This document shows, one piece after another, positions 33,501 through 44,529 of a stretch of DNA of 64,000 bases (the stretch's first letter is position 1; every line of letters starts with the position of its first letter). The stretch spans positions 224,396,244 through 224,460,243 of the forward strand of contig NC_089824.1 in the NCBI RefSeq assembly GCF_035046505.1, read 5' to 3'. Origin of the DNA: Tiliqua scincoides. Taxonomy: Eukaryota; Chordata; Lepidosauria; Squamata; Scincidae. The notes beneath the pieces are model-generated. The model was not told where the DNA came from. It saw only the letters and a list, made by a program, of their open reading frames with translations, and searched no databases. The position numbers were made by a program, and so were the translations under genes.

Positions 33501-34629
33501 TCATGCTCAGAGATTGTAATGCAGGGAGGTGAGTCCACATCCTGAACCATGACCTGTGTTTTCTTCAGGCTGATTGTCAGTCCAAAATCTTAGCAGGCCT
33601 TGCTAAAGCGATCCATGAGCTGCTGGAGATCTTTGGCAGAGTGGGTAGTGACAGCTGCATCGTCGGCAAAGAGGAAGTCACGCAGACATTTCAGCTGGAC
33701 TTTGGATTTTGCTCTCAGTCTGGAGAGGTTGAAGAGCTTTCCATCTGATCTGGTCCGGAGATATCTGCCTTCTGTTGCAGTTCCAAAGGCCTGCTTCAGC
33801 AGGACAGCGAAGAAAATCCCAAACAAGGTTGGTGCAAGAACACAGCCCTGCTTCACTCCGCTTCGGATGTCAAAAGGGTCTGATGTGGAGCCATCGAAGA
33901 CAACAGTGCCCTTCATGTCCTTGTGGAAAGATCTGATGATGCTGAGGAGCCTGGGTGGACATCCAATCTTGGGGAGAATCTTGAAGAGGCCGTCTCTGCT
34001 GACCAGGTCGAAAGCCTTTGTGAGATCTATGAAGGCTATAAAGAGTGGCTGTCGTTGTTCCCTGCATTTCTCCTGCAGTTGTCTAAGGGAGAATACCATA
34101 TCAGTGGTGGACCTGTTGGCTCGGAATCCACACTGCGATTCTGGATAGACGCTCCGCTGGACCTCTATTACTGTTGTTTTAAGCAGCCTCCATGCACTCT
34201 GGAGAGATTGGACTCTTTTTACCCTCCCTTTTAACCTCCTTCTAACCAGCCTCCTCATTTGAGGGAAGCCCGCCCGTCGGAAGTCAAGGGTTTTTGTTAG
34301 AGATTTGCCTGGTATTCTTCCCCCAACGTGCACGTCAAAACGGATCGCAGCATGATCACTGTTCCCCAATGGCTCAGTAACGTTTACCTCTCTAACCAGG
34401 TCCTGCATACCGCACAATATTAAATCCAGAGTCACCTGCCCTCTGGTGGGCTGCATGACTAACTGCTCTAAGGCACAGTCATTTAGCACGTCAAGAAATC
34501 CGGTCTCCTTATCGTGACCAAAACACAAATTGAGCCGGTCTATATGAGGATAGTTGAAGTCCCCCATGATTACAACCCTGTCCCTCCTTGTCACCTCCCT
34601 GATCTGTTTCCTCATTTCCTAAAAGGTTT
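30517..34629 (-). mobile_element. Inner minus-strand CR1, itself split by an RTE-like element
   Basis: Read on the minus strand: endonuclease end ([15 protein letters not shown] and NSDHAAIRFDV), the linker to EVQR, then the RTE-like insertion (32680-34155). CR1 then resumes with the reverse-transcriptase frame 32328-30706 (540 codons open: MAEKLNEFFASVFTAEDLG through GYKP, with FADDTKLF) and the 3' UTR to 30517. The long intact frame makes this one of the youngest CR1 copies here. It lacks the element's 5' part. Confidence 0.9.
32680..34155 (-). mobile_element. RTE-like LINE inserted in the inner CR1
   Basis: Both flanks carry GCTGGRCCTCT (32669-32679 and 34156-34166), an 11-base target duplication with one mismatch. 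The 3' end has a TA-dinucleotide tail (32680-32690). Frames cover YPESQCGFRANRSTTDMV through the zinc-knuckle tail, with one stop near 33588 (...SKAC, then stop). It is 5'-truncated at the same general region as the plus copy at 27.4 kb. Confidence 0.9.
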
Positions 34630-35997
34630 CCTCACAAACCTTTTAGAATTCTTTGAAAAGGTCAACAGGCACGTGGATGCGGGAGAACCCGTGGACATTA
34701 TATATCTGGACTTTCAAAAGGCTTTCGACATGGTCCCTCACCAAAGGCTACTGAAAAAGCTCCACAGTCAGGGAATTAGAGGACAGGTCCTCTCATGGAT
34801 TGAGAACTGGTTGAAGACCAGGAAACAGAGAGTGGGTGTCAATGGGCAATTTTCACAATGGAGAGAAGTGAAAAGTGGTGTGCCCCAAGGATCTGTCCTG
34901 GGACTGGTGCTTTTCAACCTCTTCATAAATGACCTGGAGGCAGGGTTGAACAGTTAGGTTGCAAAGTTTGCAGACGACATCAAACTTTTCCGAGTGGTGA
35001 AGACCAGAAGTGATTGTGAGGAGCTCCAGAAGGATCTCTCCAGACTGGCAGAATGGGCAGCAAAATGGCAGATGCGCTTCAATGTCAGTAAGTGTAAAGT
35101 CATGCACATTGGGGCAAAAAATCAAAACTTCACATATAGGCTGATGGGTTCTGAGCTGTCTGTGACAGATCAGGAGAGAGATCTGGAGGTGGTGGTGGAC
35201 AGGTCAATGAAAGTGTCGACCCAATGTGCGGCGGCAGTGAAGAAGGCCAATTCTATGCTTGGGATCATTAGGAAGGGTATTGAGAACAAAACGGCTAATA
35301 TTATAATGCCGTTGTACAAATCTATGGTAAGGCCACACCTGGAGTATTGTGTCCAGTTCTGGTCGCCGCATCTCAAAAAAGACATAGTGGAAATGGAAAA
35401 GGTGCAAAAGAGAGCGACTAAGATGATTACGGGGCTGGGGCACCTTCCTTATGAGGAAAGGCTACGGCGTTTGGGCCTCTTCAGCCTAGAAAAGAGACGC
35501 CTGAGAGGGGACATGATTGAGACATACAAAATTATGCAGGGGATGGACAGAGTGGATAGGGTGATGCTCTTTACGCTCTCACATAACACCAGAACCAGGG
35601 GACATCCACTAAAATTGAGTGTTGGGAGAGTTAGAACAGACAAGAGAAAATATTTCTTTACTCAGCATGTGGTTGGTCTGTGGATCTCCTTGCCACAGGA
35701 TGTGGTGATGGCATCTGGCCTGGATGCCTTTAAAAGGGGATTGGACACGTTTCTGGAGGAAAAATCCATGACGGGGTACAAGCCATGATGTGTATGCGCA
35801 ACCTCCTGATTTTAGAAATGGGCCATGTGAGAATGCCAGATTCAAGGGAGGGCACCAGGATGAGGTCTCTTGTTATCAGGTGTGCTCCCTGGGGCATTTG
35901 GTGGGCCGTTGTGAGATGCAGGAAGCTGGACTAGATGGGCCTCTGGCCTGATCCAGTGGGGCTGTTCTTATGTTCTTAACTACAATTCCCAGGAAGC

Positions 35998-36118
35998 CTT
36001 TCAGGTCTCTTGTTATCTGGTGTGCTCCCTGGGGCATTTGTTGGGCAGCTGTGAGATACAGGAAGCTGGACTAGATGGGCCTATGGCCTGAGCCTGTGGG
36101 GCTGTTCTTATGTTCAGA
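35998..36118 (+). mobile_element. CR1 3'-end fragment
   Basis: The last 115 bases of CR1 (GGTCTCTTGTTATCTGGTGT to GGCTGTTCTTATGTT) directly follow the outer CR1's own 3' end, separated by 18 bases. Confidence 0.85.
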
Positions 36119-37263
36119 GCACTCCAGCCCCTTCTTCCATTTCCAGTGAAGCTGCCTGCTGACTGGGCCTTCCACCCCACCCAGGCGTTCTGAACAGAGC
36201 CACTCTTCCCGGTGGGCACACCCAAGGAGGGTGGCAGACACTCCTGCCTTCAGGTGCAGGGAGGGTCTTCCCCCTTTTCTGATAGCCCTCCTGCCCACCC
36301 CCAGAATTGGATCCGTCCAGGCTGGAACCATTCCAGAGCCTCATTCAAGAGACAGCAGGTCTGGCCAGGTCATTCCTTGGGCCCAAGACCCCACAGCAAG
36401 AAGCCTGTTTGCAGAGGTCCTTCCTGAACTGGGAGTCCCTGGGCAGCTGGGAAACTGCTGGACCCAAGAGAAGGGGGTGATGGGTGCTGCAGTCCAAGCG
36501 GCAGGAAATCCCTGAGCAGGAGGCTCACATCCTGCCACTGAAGAAAGGGCTGGGCCCTGCTTTTTGTGGGTCTGTCAACCCAGATTCCTCAGTGCATGTT
36601 CCCTCCTTTTCCTACCCCCCCCTCCAAACTGCAGTTCTACCTGGTCACTAGTGGTTTCTGAAGCTTCATGTCTGGACCCAGGAGGAGGAAGACACCCTCC
36701 TCTCCCCCCCCAATCCCTGAGGTCAGTCTCTTTTGCTCCTGCCTTGCATGTCGCCAAGCAGGTGCCCAGCAAAACATGATCTGGGATTCCAGTGGGGACC
36801 TGCCTGCGTGTGCTCCCCCTGTGCCATGGCCCTCAGGCAGGGCCTTAGCTGGGGGGGGGTTGGGGGGCTGGGGGGCTTTGTCCCCCCTGAACCAGCAGTT
36901 TCCCCCCCCCCCCCGGCAGCATTTTTTCTGAACCTGTCCTCTTTTTGTCTAGTTTGGCATCCGTTGGGGGTGATTTGAAGCCCTTTTTTTGCAACTTTTA
37001 TGTGCACAAGAAGGAAGAGGGCTCAGTGCTTCTGGCAAGGATGGGGGGAGAGAGAGTGCATGTGTGTAGAGTGAGTAAAACAGGGTCCTGGGGGGCTCCT
37101 TAGAAGTTATGATCTCTGGTTACCCTGCCCCCATCCAGAGCACATGGAGAGTGGGGCTGGTCAAGAGTAGCCACAAGGAAGGTTGGGAGAAATGTCTACT
37201 TGTACTGGCTGCGGGTGGGCACATGCTGGGAGTGCTCGAGAACATGCTAATTTCTACAAAGGT
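36119..37263. other. Spacer, no gene recognised
   Basis: It contains G/C homopolymers (36851, 36903-36914). No exon or repeat is recognised. Confidence 0.35.
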
Positions 37264-37273
37264 ATTGCTGGAG

Positions 37274-38550
37274 TTGACTCCTGAAGATCCTTCCACAAGG
37301 ACATGAAGGGCACTGTTGTCTTCGATGGCTCCACATCAGACCCCTTTGTCATCCGAAGCAGCGTGAAGCAGGGCTGTGTTCTTGCACCAACCTTGTTTGG
37401 GATCTTCTTCGCTGTCCTGCTGAAGCAGGCCTTTGGAACTGCAACAGAAGGCATCTATCTCCGGACCAGATCAGACAGAAAGCTCTTCAACCTCTCCAGA
37501 CTGAGAGCAAAGTCCAAAGTCCAGCTGAAATGTCTGCGTGACTTCCTCTTTGCCGACGATGCAGCTGTCACTACCCACTCTGCCAAAGATCTCCAGCAGC
37601 TCATGGATCGCTTTAGCAAGGCCTGCTAAGATTTTAGACTGACAATCAGCCTGAAGAAAACACAGGTCATGGTTCAGGATGTGGACTCACCTCCCTGCAT
37701 TACAATCTCTGCGCATGAACTGGAGGTTGTCCATGACTTTGTGTACCTTGGCTCAACGATCTCCGACACTCTTTCTCTCGATACCGAGCTAAACAAGCGC
37801 ATCGGTAAAGCAGCTACCACGTTTTCCACACTCACAAAGAGAGTCTGGTCCAACAAGAAGCTGACGGAACATACCAAGATCCAGGTCTACAGAGCTTGCG
37901 TCCTGAGTACACTTCTGTACTGCAGCGAGTCATGGACTCTCCGCTCACAACAGGAGAGGAAACTGAACGCTTTCCACATGCGCTGCCTCCGACGCATTCT
38001 CGGCATCACCTGGCAGGACAAAGTTCCTAACAACACAGTCCTGGAACGTGCTGGAATCCCTAGCATGTATGCATTGCTGAAACAGAGATGCCTGCATTGA
38101 CTCGGTCATGTCGTGAGAATGGATGATGGGCAGATCCCAAAGGATCTCCTCTATGGTGAACTCGTGCAAGGAAAGCGCCCTACAGGTAGACCACAGCTGC
38201 GATACAAGGACATCTGCAAGAGGGATCTGAAGGCCTTAGGAGTGGACCTCAACAAGTGGGAAACCCTGGCCTCTGAGCGGCCCGCTTGGAGGCAGGCTGT
38301 GCAGCATGGCCTTTCCCAGTTTGAAGAGACACCTGGCCACTTAGACACCTGACACTTAGACTGAGGCTAAGAGGCAAAGAAGGAAGGCCCATAGCCAGGG
38401 AGACAGACCAGGGACAGACTGCACTTGCTCCCGGTGTGGAAGGGATTGTCACTCCCGAATTGGCCTTTTCAGCCACACTAGACGCTGTGCCAGAACCACC
38501 TATCAGAGCGCGATACCATAGTCTTTTGAGACTGAAGGTTGCCAATACAA
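37274..38550 (+). mobile_element. RTE-like LINE, 5'-truncated
   Basis: It encodes the reverse transcriptase from SFHKDMKG-like sequence through the zinc-knuckle tail, with stops near 37627 and 38098 and a small indel near 38340. ATTGCTGGAG flanks it (37264-37273 and 38551-38560), a 10-base target duplication. The first ~12 bases after the left flank do not match the family. Confidence 0.88.
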
Positions 38551-38874
38551 ATTGCTGGAGGGAGGCAGGGAGAAATGTTTCTGTTTGGAGAAATCATGGT
38601 GGGGTTTTGCCTTTCAGATATATTTTTAAAATTAATGGCTGCTGCTTGGAGGCTGGGGAAACCCATTTTCTGTTAAGAGAAAGCATGGAAAGCATCTGAG
38701 CTAAAAAGAACCAAGAACTTGTGTGGGAAAGGTTCTAAGCAGGGGCGAATCTGGGGAAGGCCTTGGGTGCCTACCCCCCTGTCCTGTCAGCAGGGAAAGG
38801 CACTGACCAGGATGGAGAGCAAAACTGGGTGTCAGGGGAACACCCACTGGGCAGGCTCCAAGGAGATTGGCTGG

Positions 38875-39070
38875 AATGGGAGCCCAGGTCTACCCACCCA
38901 GCAGATAGCCACAGAGGCTATAAGCTCAATCTGGAGCCCAGGTCTACCTGCCCAGCAAATGTCCACAGAAGCGATAGCTCAAGCGGGAGCCCAGGGCTAC
39001 ACAGCAATTAGACCTGGGTTCCAAGTCCAGGTGGTAGCCCAGGTCTGCCCACCTGGTTGACCTGGGCTCG
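38875..39070. repeat. Imperfect tandem repeat, ~50-bp unit, four copies
   Basis: Units begin with GGAGCCCAGGTCTACC-type sequence at about 38879, 38933, 38986 and 39034. Each contains an ACCCAGCAGATAGCCACAGA-like middle. The copies are diverged. Confidence 0.65.
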
Positions 39071-41100
39071 GAAGGTAGTGCTCATGGCAGTACAGACACT
39101 GGATCAATCCCTGGTTCTATGGAGAATCAGAAAGATAGGGGAATTCAGCTTCACTAGGTAGATTCAATAAATTCAAAGCTTCTGTACTTGGCTTTTTCAA
39201 AGTAGTGAATATTGTGCAGAACGAATGTTCCAGTGGCGCAACGGGGTTTGACTTGTGCCTCTTTCCTCTTGCTTCTACGTAAATACACTTGATTTGCACA
39301 TAGATCAATGCATCAGCAGTGCGTCACTGGCAAATGAAAGGCTTTCAATACAGTCCCTACTGCCTGCATCACAGCGATTTGTTTTACTTTTGCAGGGATG
39401 CAAGGCTGTGTATTGTGCTGCTGTGTAAAATGAAAGGATATGCTGCATGTTATTTCTGTGTGGACAAAGACAGACATTTTACATGGCATACAGAGATATG
39501 TTTATTCTGTGCAAATTACTGTGACGTGGCTTTACAGATAATGAATGTGTCTTTCAAAGCCCCCCCACAAAAATGTTGTGTTCATGAAATATGGGGTCTT
39601 TGATGTTTCTCCATACTTATCCTTTCATTTTGCACACCAGTATAGACACCTGACATAATTGCCCAACCTGAAAAATAGCCCCCCTCCCCCTGCTCTAGTA
39701 TCCTGGCTATGGGCCTGCCCACAGGCCCACATGCAGATGACTTGGGAGCAGTTGAAGTGGACAAGCCGTAGCAGGGAGAGCAGCCTGGGTGGCCAGGCCC
39801 CACCAGCCACTCCCCCCAGTGGTGGGTGTGCAGGTCCTCTTGCTTGATAGGCCCCCCTGCCAGCCCTCCAGATGCTAGCTGGGTTTCCCTGGCAATCCAA
39901 GCACCAGGTGTCCTGGCCTGGGGGTGGCAGGGAGAGAGGCAGCAGCAGCCTGTGGCGTGAGGGGTCCTGCTGTGCAGGCCTCCTTGGCTACTGGGAGGCC
40001 ACTCTGTCTGTTCGGACACACCCTTAACTGTGCGGCATCCCAGTGCTGGGGATTGAGGTCACCCTTGTGCTTGTTGCTCATTGTTCGGGGCAGGGGCAAC
40101 CCCTTTACTAGCCTTCACCAACATATGCCTTGGCTGCCTGCCAGGAAGGAGAACCGTGTGTGTGTGTGTGTCCCCGCTGTTCGGATAAATTAAAAGTAGT
40201 TTCCTCTTTGGGGGGAAGCACAGTAGCTTAAGCAGCAGACCCCCCCCCCCTTTGGGTATTACCCCAGGGAACCTCCCTCACCCGGTTGACTGCTAATCAA
40301 TGAAAAGAGGCAATGGCTTGTTAAAATTGCAAAAAGAAGTTGTTTGCTTACAATTCCACTGAGTGTATTTTTACAGCGTCTGATTAGGATCAGAGGTTCA
40401 GCTAACACTTAGATAGCAAGGCCCTGGAGCTGCCTCGCCTGCATGGACATGTGCTCAAGAGCCCTGCTGTGTGCCATCTTAACAGGTCAGAGGCCGAGAG
40501 AGAGAGTGCTCAGAGGAGAAGGAAGGCTAAAGGGTTAGGGCCACACCCCACAAGGATCACAGAGAGAACAGGAAAAGAAAGGTCAGAGTCACTGGGCCAC
40601 AGCTTGACCCCTTCTGGGCAGCAGCAGAGTTGTACCAACACCTGCTGCATTTGCCTCCCCAATCCCCACTGCCCTGCCCTTTGGCCTGCCCTCCCTGGCA
40701 GATACCCTTGCTGCCACCAGGGGGCTGGCATCCTCCAGGAGAGTCACTATTCGAAAGACCCCCTTGAAGGGGGGCACCTGACGAGAGGGGGCAGCTGAGA
40801 GGTGACGGCGTGAGCCTCCAGGCCTGGCCACTGCTGGATGGAGCGGGCGGGTTGCAAGCAGCCCTCCACCTGTGCCCCTGAATGAATGTGCAGCCTTGTT
40901 GAGCTTGGCGAGGTGCCGCTAAAAATGCACAGGCCCCCAGGGCTCTCTCTGCTGGTCACAAGGAAGGCAGGGTCCAGGGCTGAGTGGGGCCCTCTGGCCA
41001 GCTCTGCCAGCACCCAGCAGCAGGGGGCTGAGGGCAGCTGATCCAACCAGGCCCACCGCCTGGCCGCTTCTGGGTCCGCCTGGGCGCTCCGCTGCTGGAG
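39071..41100. other. Spacer upstream of the homeobox gene
   Basis: No gene is recognised. Composition rises in GC toward 41 kb. A short GT run lies at 40155-40170 and a C10 run near 40240. Regulatory sequence for the homeobox gene may lie here, but nothing specific can be named. Confidence 0.35.
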
Positions 41101-41159
41101 GCTGGCCCTTTAACGCCAGTGGTGTTTCTCCTAATGCTCCTAATCGGCGTCAATCCCCC

Positions 41160-41166
41160 TATAAAA
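41160..41166 (+). promoter_or_regulatory. TATA box of the Iroquois-like gene
   Basis: TATAAAA lies 52 bases before the ATG at 41212, leaving room for a start site near 41190 and a very short 5' UTR. Two TAAT cores precede it (TCCTAATGCTCCTAATCGG, 41129-41147), which could bind homeodomain proteins (inference). Confidence 0.7.
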
Positions 41167-41211
41167 CTCCGCCGAGCTCCCCCGCACCCCAGCGCCACCC
41201 GTCCAGGCAGC

Positions 41212-42523
41212 ATGGCGTCAGAGCCGCCTACAGACAACGGAGACTTGGAAGGAGGCTTTTGGGGTTCCTGCGGGGGGCAGACCGCTCTTCTGCCCCACAT
41301 CCCCAGCACTTATCCTGCGCTCCACTGCTACGCCTGGTTGCCCCCACCAGCCTACAGCCTCCTCGCTCCGCCGGTAAGCGGGTTGGGGGGGAGGATTCGC
41401 GAGACCGACCGCACTGGCGGAACCCTAAAAGTCAGCCCCCCCCCCGTGTCCCCAGCACGCTGGACGTGCGCGCCTTCCACCCCTCGGCGTGGCCTCGTTC
41501 GCAGGGCAGCACCCAGTGGCAGGGAGTTGCATAGCGCCAGGGCTGCCCTGAGCGCCTCCTCTGCGGGACGCGCCCCGGTTGGCGGTCTCGTCCGGAGGGG
41601 CCATTCCGCGGGACCTGCCTGGAAGGAGGACGGAAGGCTCCGCTGACCTTCCCTTAGCGGAGCGGCCCTGTCGGTGAGTGCAGCTCCGGAGGCACGCAGG
41701 GCAGCGCCGACGCCCCTCTCGATGGAACTCCCTGCCACTGGGTGCTGCCCCAAGAGTCCTTTTTCGGAAGGTGGCTGCGCCCTGCCGGCCTCCAGGCACT
41801 GGGGGGGGGCGGGTCGACCGATGAGCCCGGTGCCAGGCCCGTGCCACGCTGCCGTCGGTGCCGGACAGTCACGCAGGCTCTCGGTTTGTGGCCGGCCCGA
41901 GCGCCGCTTGCCCGGGAACGGGGCGGGGCGGGCGTGGCGCCGCAGGAGCCGTGCTGGGGCTGCCCGCAGGAGGGAGCCCCGCAGCCCCCGGGGAGCCCCG
42001 CGCCGACGCGCCGCCTTGTCCTCCGCAGGTCCCGGAGCCGCCCGGGGGCCGCCCGCTGCTCCTGCCGCCGGGGCCGGGCCCGCAGCTCTGCCCGCCCTTC
42101 TTCGCGCCGCCGGGCGCCGCCGAGGAGCCGTGGCGGGCGAGGGCCGGCGCCTCGCGGGAGAGCACGGCGGCGCTGAAGGCCTGGCTGGGCCGGCACCGGA
42201 GGAACCCCTACCCCAGCAAGGGCGAGAAGCTGCTGCTGGCGCTGGCCAGCCGCCTGAGCCTGGCCCAGGTCTCCACCTGGTTCGCCAACGCCCGCCGCCG
42301 CCTCCGCAAGGAGAGCCGCGCCTCCCCCGGCAGCGCCCCGCAGCAGCCCCGGCCCCGCATCTGGCGCGTGGCGGAGCTGGCCGCCGGGCCGCCCCCAGGG
42401 GCCGAGAGCGCTGCGGGCCGGGGCCGGGGCCGGGGCCGCGCGGCGGAGAAGAGCGCCGCGGGCCCCCCGTGCGCGCCCGGCCAGCCGCAGGAGCCCCGGA
42501 GCCGAGCGGAGGAGGCCGCCTGA
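41212..42523 (+). CDS. Iroquois-class TALE homeobox protein, short form
   Basis: Two coding exons, 41212-41373 and 42029-42523, both phase 0, encode 218 residues. Residues ~90-151 form a TALE homeodomain of Iroquois type: [20 protein letters not shown] with the three-residue loop extension, then [10 protein letters not shown], then recognition helix [14 protein letters not shown] (W138, F139, N141; alanine at homeodomain position 50 as in IRX). Unlike IRX1-6 (about 450-520 residues), no Iro box is visible. The arm before helix 1 ([10 protein letters not shown]) lacks the usual RRKNATRES. The tail has a low-complexity GR run from a CCGGGG repeat. Third positions are almost all G/C. Likely a nuclear DNA-binding regulator. 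It may be an IRX7-type or another divergent IRX gene; orthology cannot be settled here. Confidence 0.85.
41374..42028 (+). other. Single intron of the Iroquois-like gene
   Basis: GTAAGC donor and CTTGTCCTCCGCAG acceptor, 655 bases, GC-rich and part of a CpG island running to about 43.5 kb. The intron is open on several frames because of composition, not coding. Confidence 0.8.
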
Positions 42524-43048
42524 GCCGCGGGGGCGCGAGCGGGCTTCCGACGCCCAGTGGCCCGCGGGCGGAGCCCGGCCGGAGGGAAGCTGCTCGGGCC
42601 CGCGTCCGGAGCCGTCGCTGCGCCCAGGTGGGGACGCGCCGAGAAGCGGCCCTGAGCCGGCTGAGCGGGCCGCCTCCTCGGAGCGCAGGGGGCTCCCCCG
42701 CCGGCCTGGAGGGGGCGAGGCCGGCTGGCCGCAGTGCCGGCGCGTCTCTGTGGAAGTCAGTCTGGCGGGAGAGCGCGGCAGGACGGAGGCGGGCACGGCA
42801 CGCGAGCTCCCCGGGACAGGCTCGGGGTCCACGGCGGCGCCACCGAGCCCGAGAGCTCCCGCGGCGGCCTTCCTGCCGCTCCACGCCACGGACTGCGCGA
42901 ACGTCCCGGAGAGGCTCGTCCCCCGGCGGCAGCGAGACCGCCCAGGACTCCCGCTGAGCAGCCCGCCGGCAGCAGGAGGGGCCCGTCCGCCCGCCCCGCT
43001 CGCAGAGGGGCGCCCCGCCGCCGCCGCCGCCCTTCCGGCTCAGCCCCC

Positions 43049-43054
43049 AATAAA
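43049..43054 (+). other. Iroquois-like gene poly(A) signal AATAAA
   Basis: The only AATAAA after the TGA, 526 bases downstream, in otherwise extremely GC-rich sequence. It gives a transcript of roughly 1.2 kb when spliced. Confidence 0.75.
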
Positions 43055-43079
43055 GGCCGCTGCCTCGAACCGGCTCCGC

Positions 43080-44054
43080 GCTTCTCCCGCGGCTCTCTGG
43101 ACGGGCGGGCAGAGGCGGGGGCGCGCTCGCTCGCTCGCTCGCTCCGGAGGCCGGGCTCCTGGGGCTGCCCGGCGCCGCCTCCTCTGCTCCGGCGGGCCCT
43201 GAGAAAATCCCGAACCCCGAGCGCCCTCCAGGCGCTGCCTCCGCCCGCTGCTCGGCCCGGGAAGGGGCTCTTCGCTCCCCGCTCGCCCCGCCACCCGAAG
43301 GGGCCTCGGCAGGGTCCCCACCGCCGGGGCTGCACCCGACCTGGTGCGGAGAGCGGCCTCCGGTGGGAAGTCCGGGCTCGCAGGGCGCTGCGTGGGGCCT
43401 TCTCCAGCAAGGGCGCGGCGGGCGGAGGTTCCGGGCCAGGCCCAGCTCCAGCTCCGCGCGAGCTCTCACTCGGCGGCCTGCCCGCCGGATCCGGGCCGTG
43501 CGAAAGGCTCTCCGGCCCCTGCGACCCTCAGCTGGGAGGACGAGCCCGTGGCACCCGCGACCACCGCCAGGGGGCTCCTGTAGGCTGGTGTTTAGGAGGC
43601 CAGGCCCACGCTTTGGGTGAAAGTCACCGCGGAGGAGTTCAGGCCTGGGCCGCGGCCATCTGCATGGGGTGCCCCCCTTCCGCTGGAGCATCCCTGGGGT
43701 CAGCATGCTGTGAAGTACACATCTCGGCCCTGGCCCTGCCCAGCGCCAGCACCCGCACCCCGCTTTCCCACGGCACAGCATGGATGTGGGGGTCTGGGGC
43801 TGCTGCTAAGGGGGGCGCTGTCAAGGGGTCTGTTGGGTACCTGAGTTTGCCTGAGCAGAGGGTGTGGCCTGCTCCCCCCCCTTCCAGGAGCGACACCTCC
43901 TTTGCCAGCTCCATGTAGTGCCCGGCAGCACTTCCCAGCTGGGCTACCCTTAGTCCAGCATCCAGGACCCCCCCCCCCATTCTGACGCAGTCCCTCTGCC
44001 CCACACACCAGCGTTGCCTTGTGCTTCCTGCCAAAGAGGCCTCCAACTCCACTT
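43080..44054. other. Gap between the two convergent 3' ends
   Basis: CpG-rich to about 43.6 kb, then ordinary. A (CGCT)n run GCTCGCTCGCTCGCTCGCTC lies at 43126-43145. No exon recognised. Confidence 0.5.
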
Positions 44055-44070
44055 CTTAGCAGCAACAGAA

Positions 44071-44076
44071 TTTATT
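44071..44076 (-). other. RNF182-like poly(A) signal
   Basis: TTTATT on the plus strand, AATAAA on the minus strand, 454 bases past the stop at 44530. The 3' UTR covers about 44055-44529. Confidence 0.7.
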
Positions 44077-44529
44077 TGCCCAGGATGTGCACAGCTGCTG
44101 GATCAGACCGGCCGGCCGTGTCCCCAGGGCTGCCTCTAGGTCCCTGTGAGGAACAACAGCCCTGCAGGGCTTCTTCGCCAAACGTCCATCTAGTCCTCTT
44201 GCAGGCAGTGTCTGAGAACACCGGTTTGCCGAGGTGAATTGGGAAACCTTGGCGTTTATGGAGCGAGATCTGGAGCGCCTTTGAGCCCCCGTATCCATCA
44301 GTGGCCGGACCCCACAGAAATGCAGCGGGTGTGAATCTGTGGCCTCCACCTGGAATAAGCAGCCCCTTTGCTGCTGCAGCTGCGCTGGAGAGGAGGAGTC
44401 CCTGCAGCCAGGGCTGCTCCTGCACAAGGGGCCGGAGCGGAGGCAGGCTGGGGGCCGTGGAACCGCGCCTAGGGGCACGATCCTCCTTGGCAGCTGTCCT
44501 CGAGACCCCGCCCCGACAAACGCGGGGGT

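Larger units (their letters stand above)
30493..35985 (+). mobile_element. Outer plus-strand CR1, split by a 4.1-kb nested insertion
   Basis: The left stub (TGTAAGGGTAAGTCTTGCCT, 30493-30516) and the right part (34630-35985) are contiguous in the CR1 at 23.15 kb, proving one interrupted element. The right part encodes the reverse transcriptase from [13 protein letters not shown] through GYKP, with one stop near 34956, and the 3' UTR ends TTCTTATGTTCTTAA. CCTCAC flanks the inserted block on both sides (30511-30516 and 34630-34635). Confidence 0.85.

Noticed and set aside
41674-42957. Plus-strand 427-codon open frame in another frame of the homeobox gene
   Set aside because: It overlaps the homeodomain exon in a different frame and is low-complexity. 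No splice or start context supports it.
41352-43781. A very long minus-strand open frame (809 codons) across the homeobox gene
   Set aside because: Composition of the CpG island leaves few stop codons. The frame is antisense to a clear homeodomain exon, matches no family and is Arg/Ala/Gly/Pro-rich as expected of noise.
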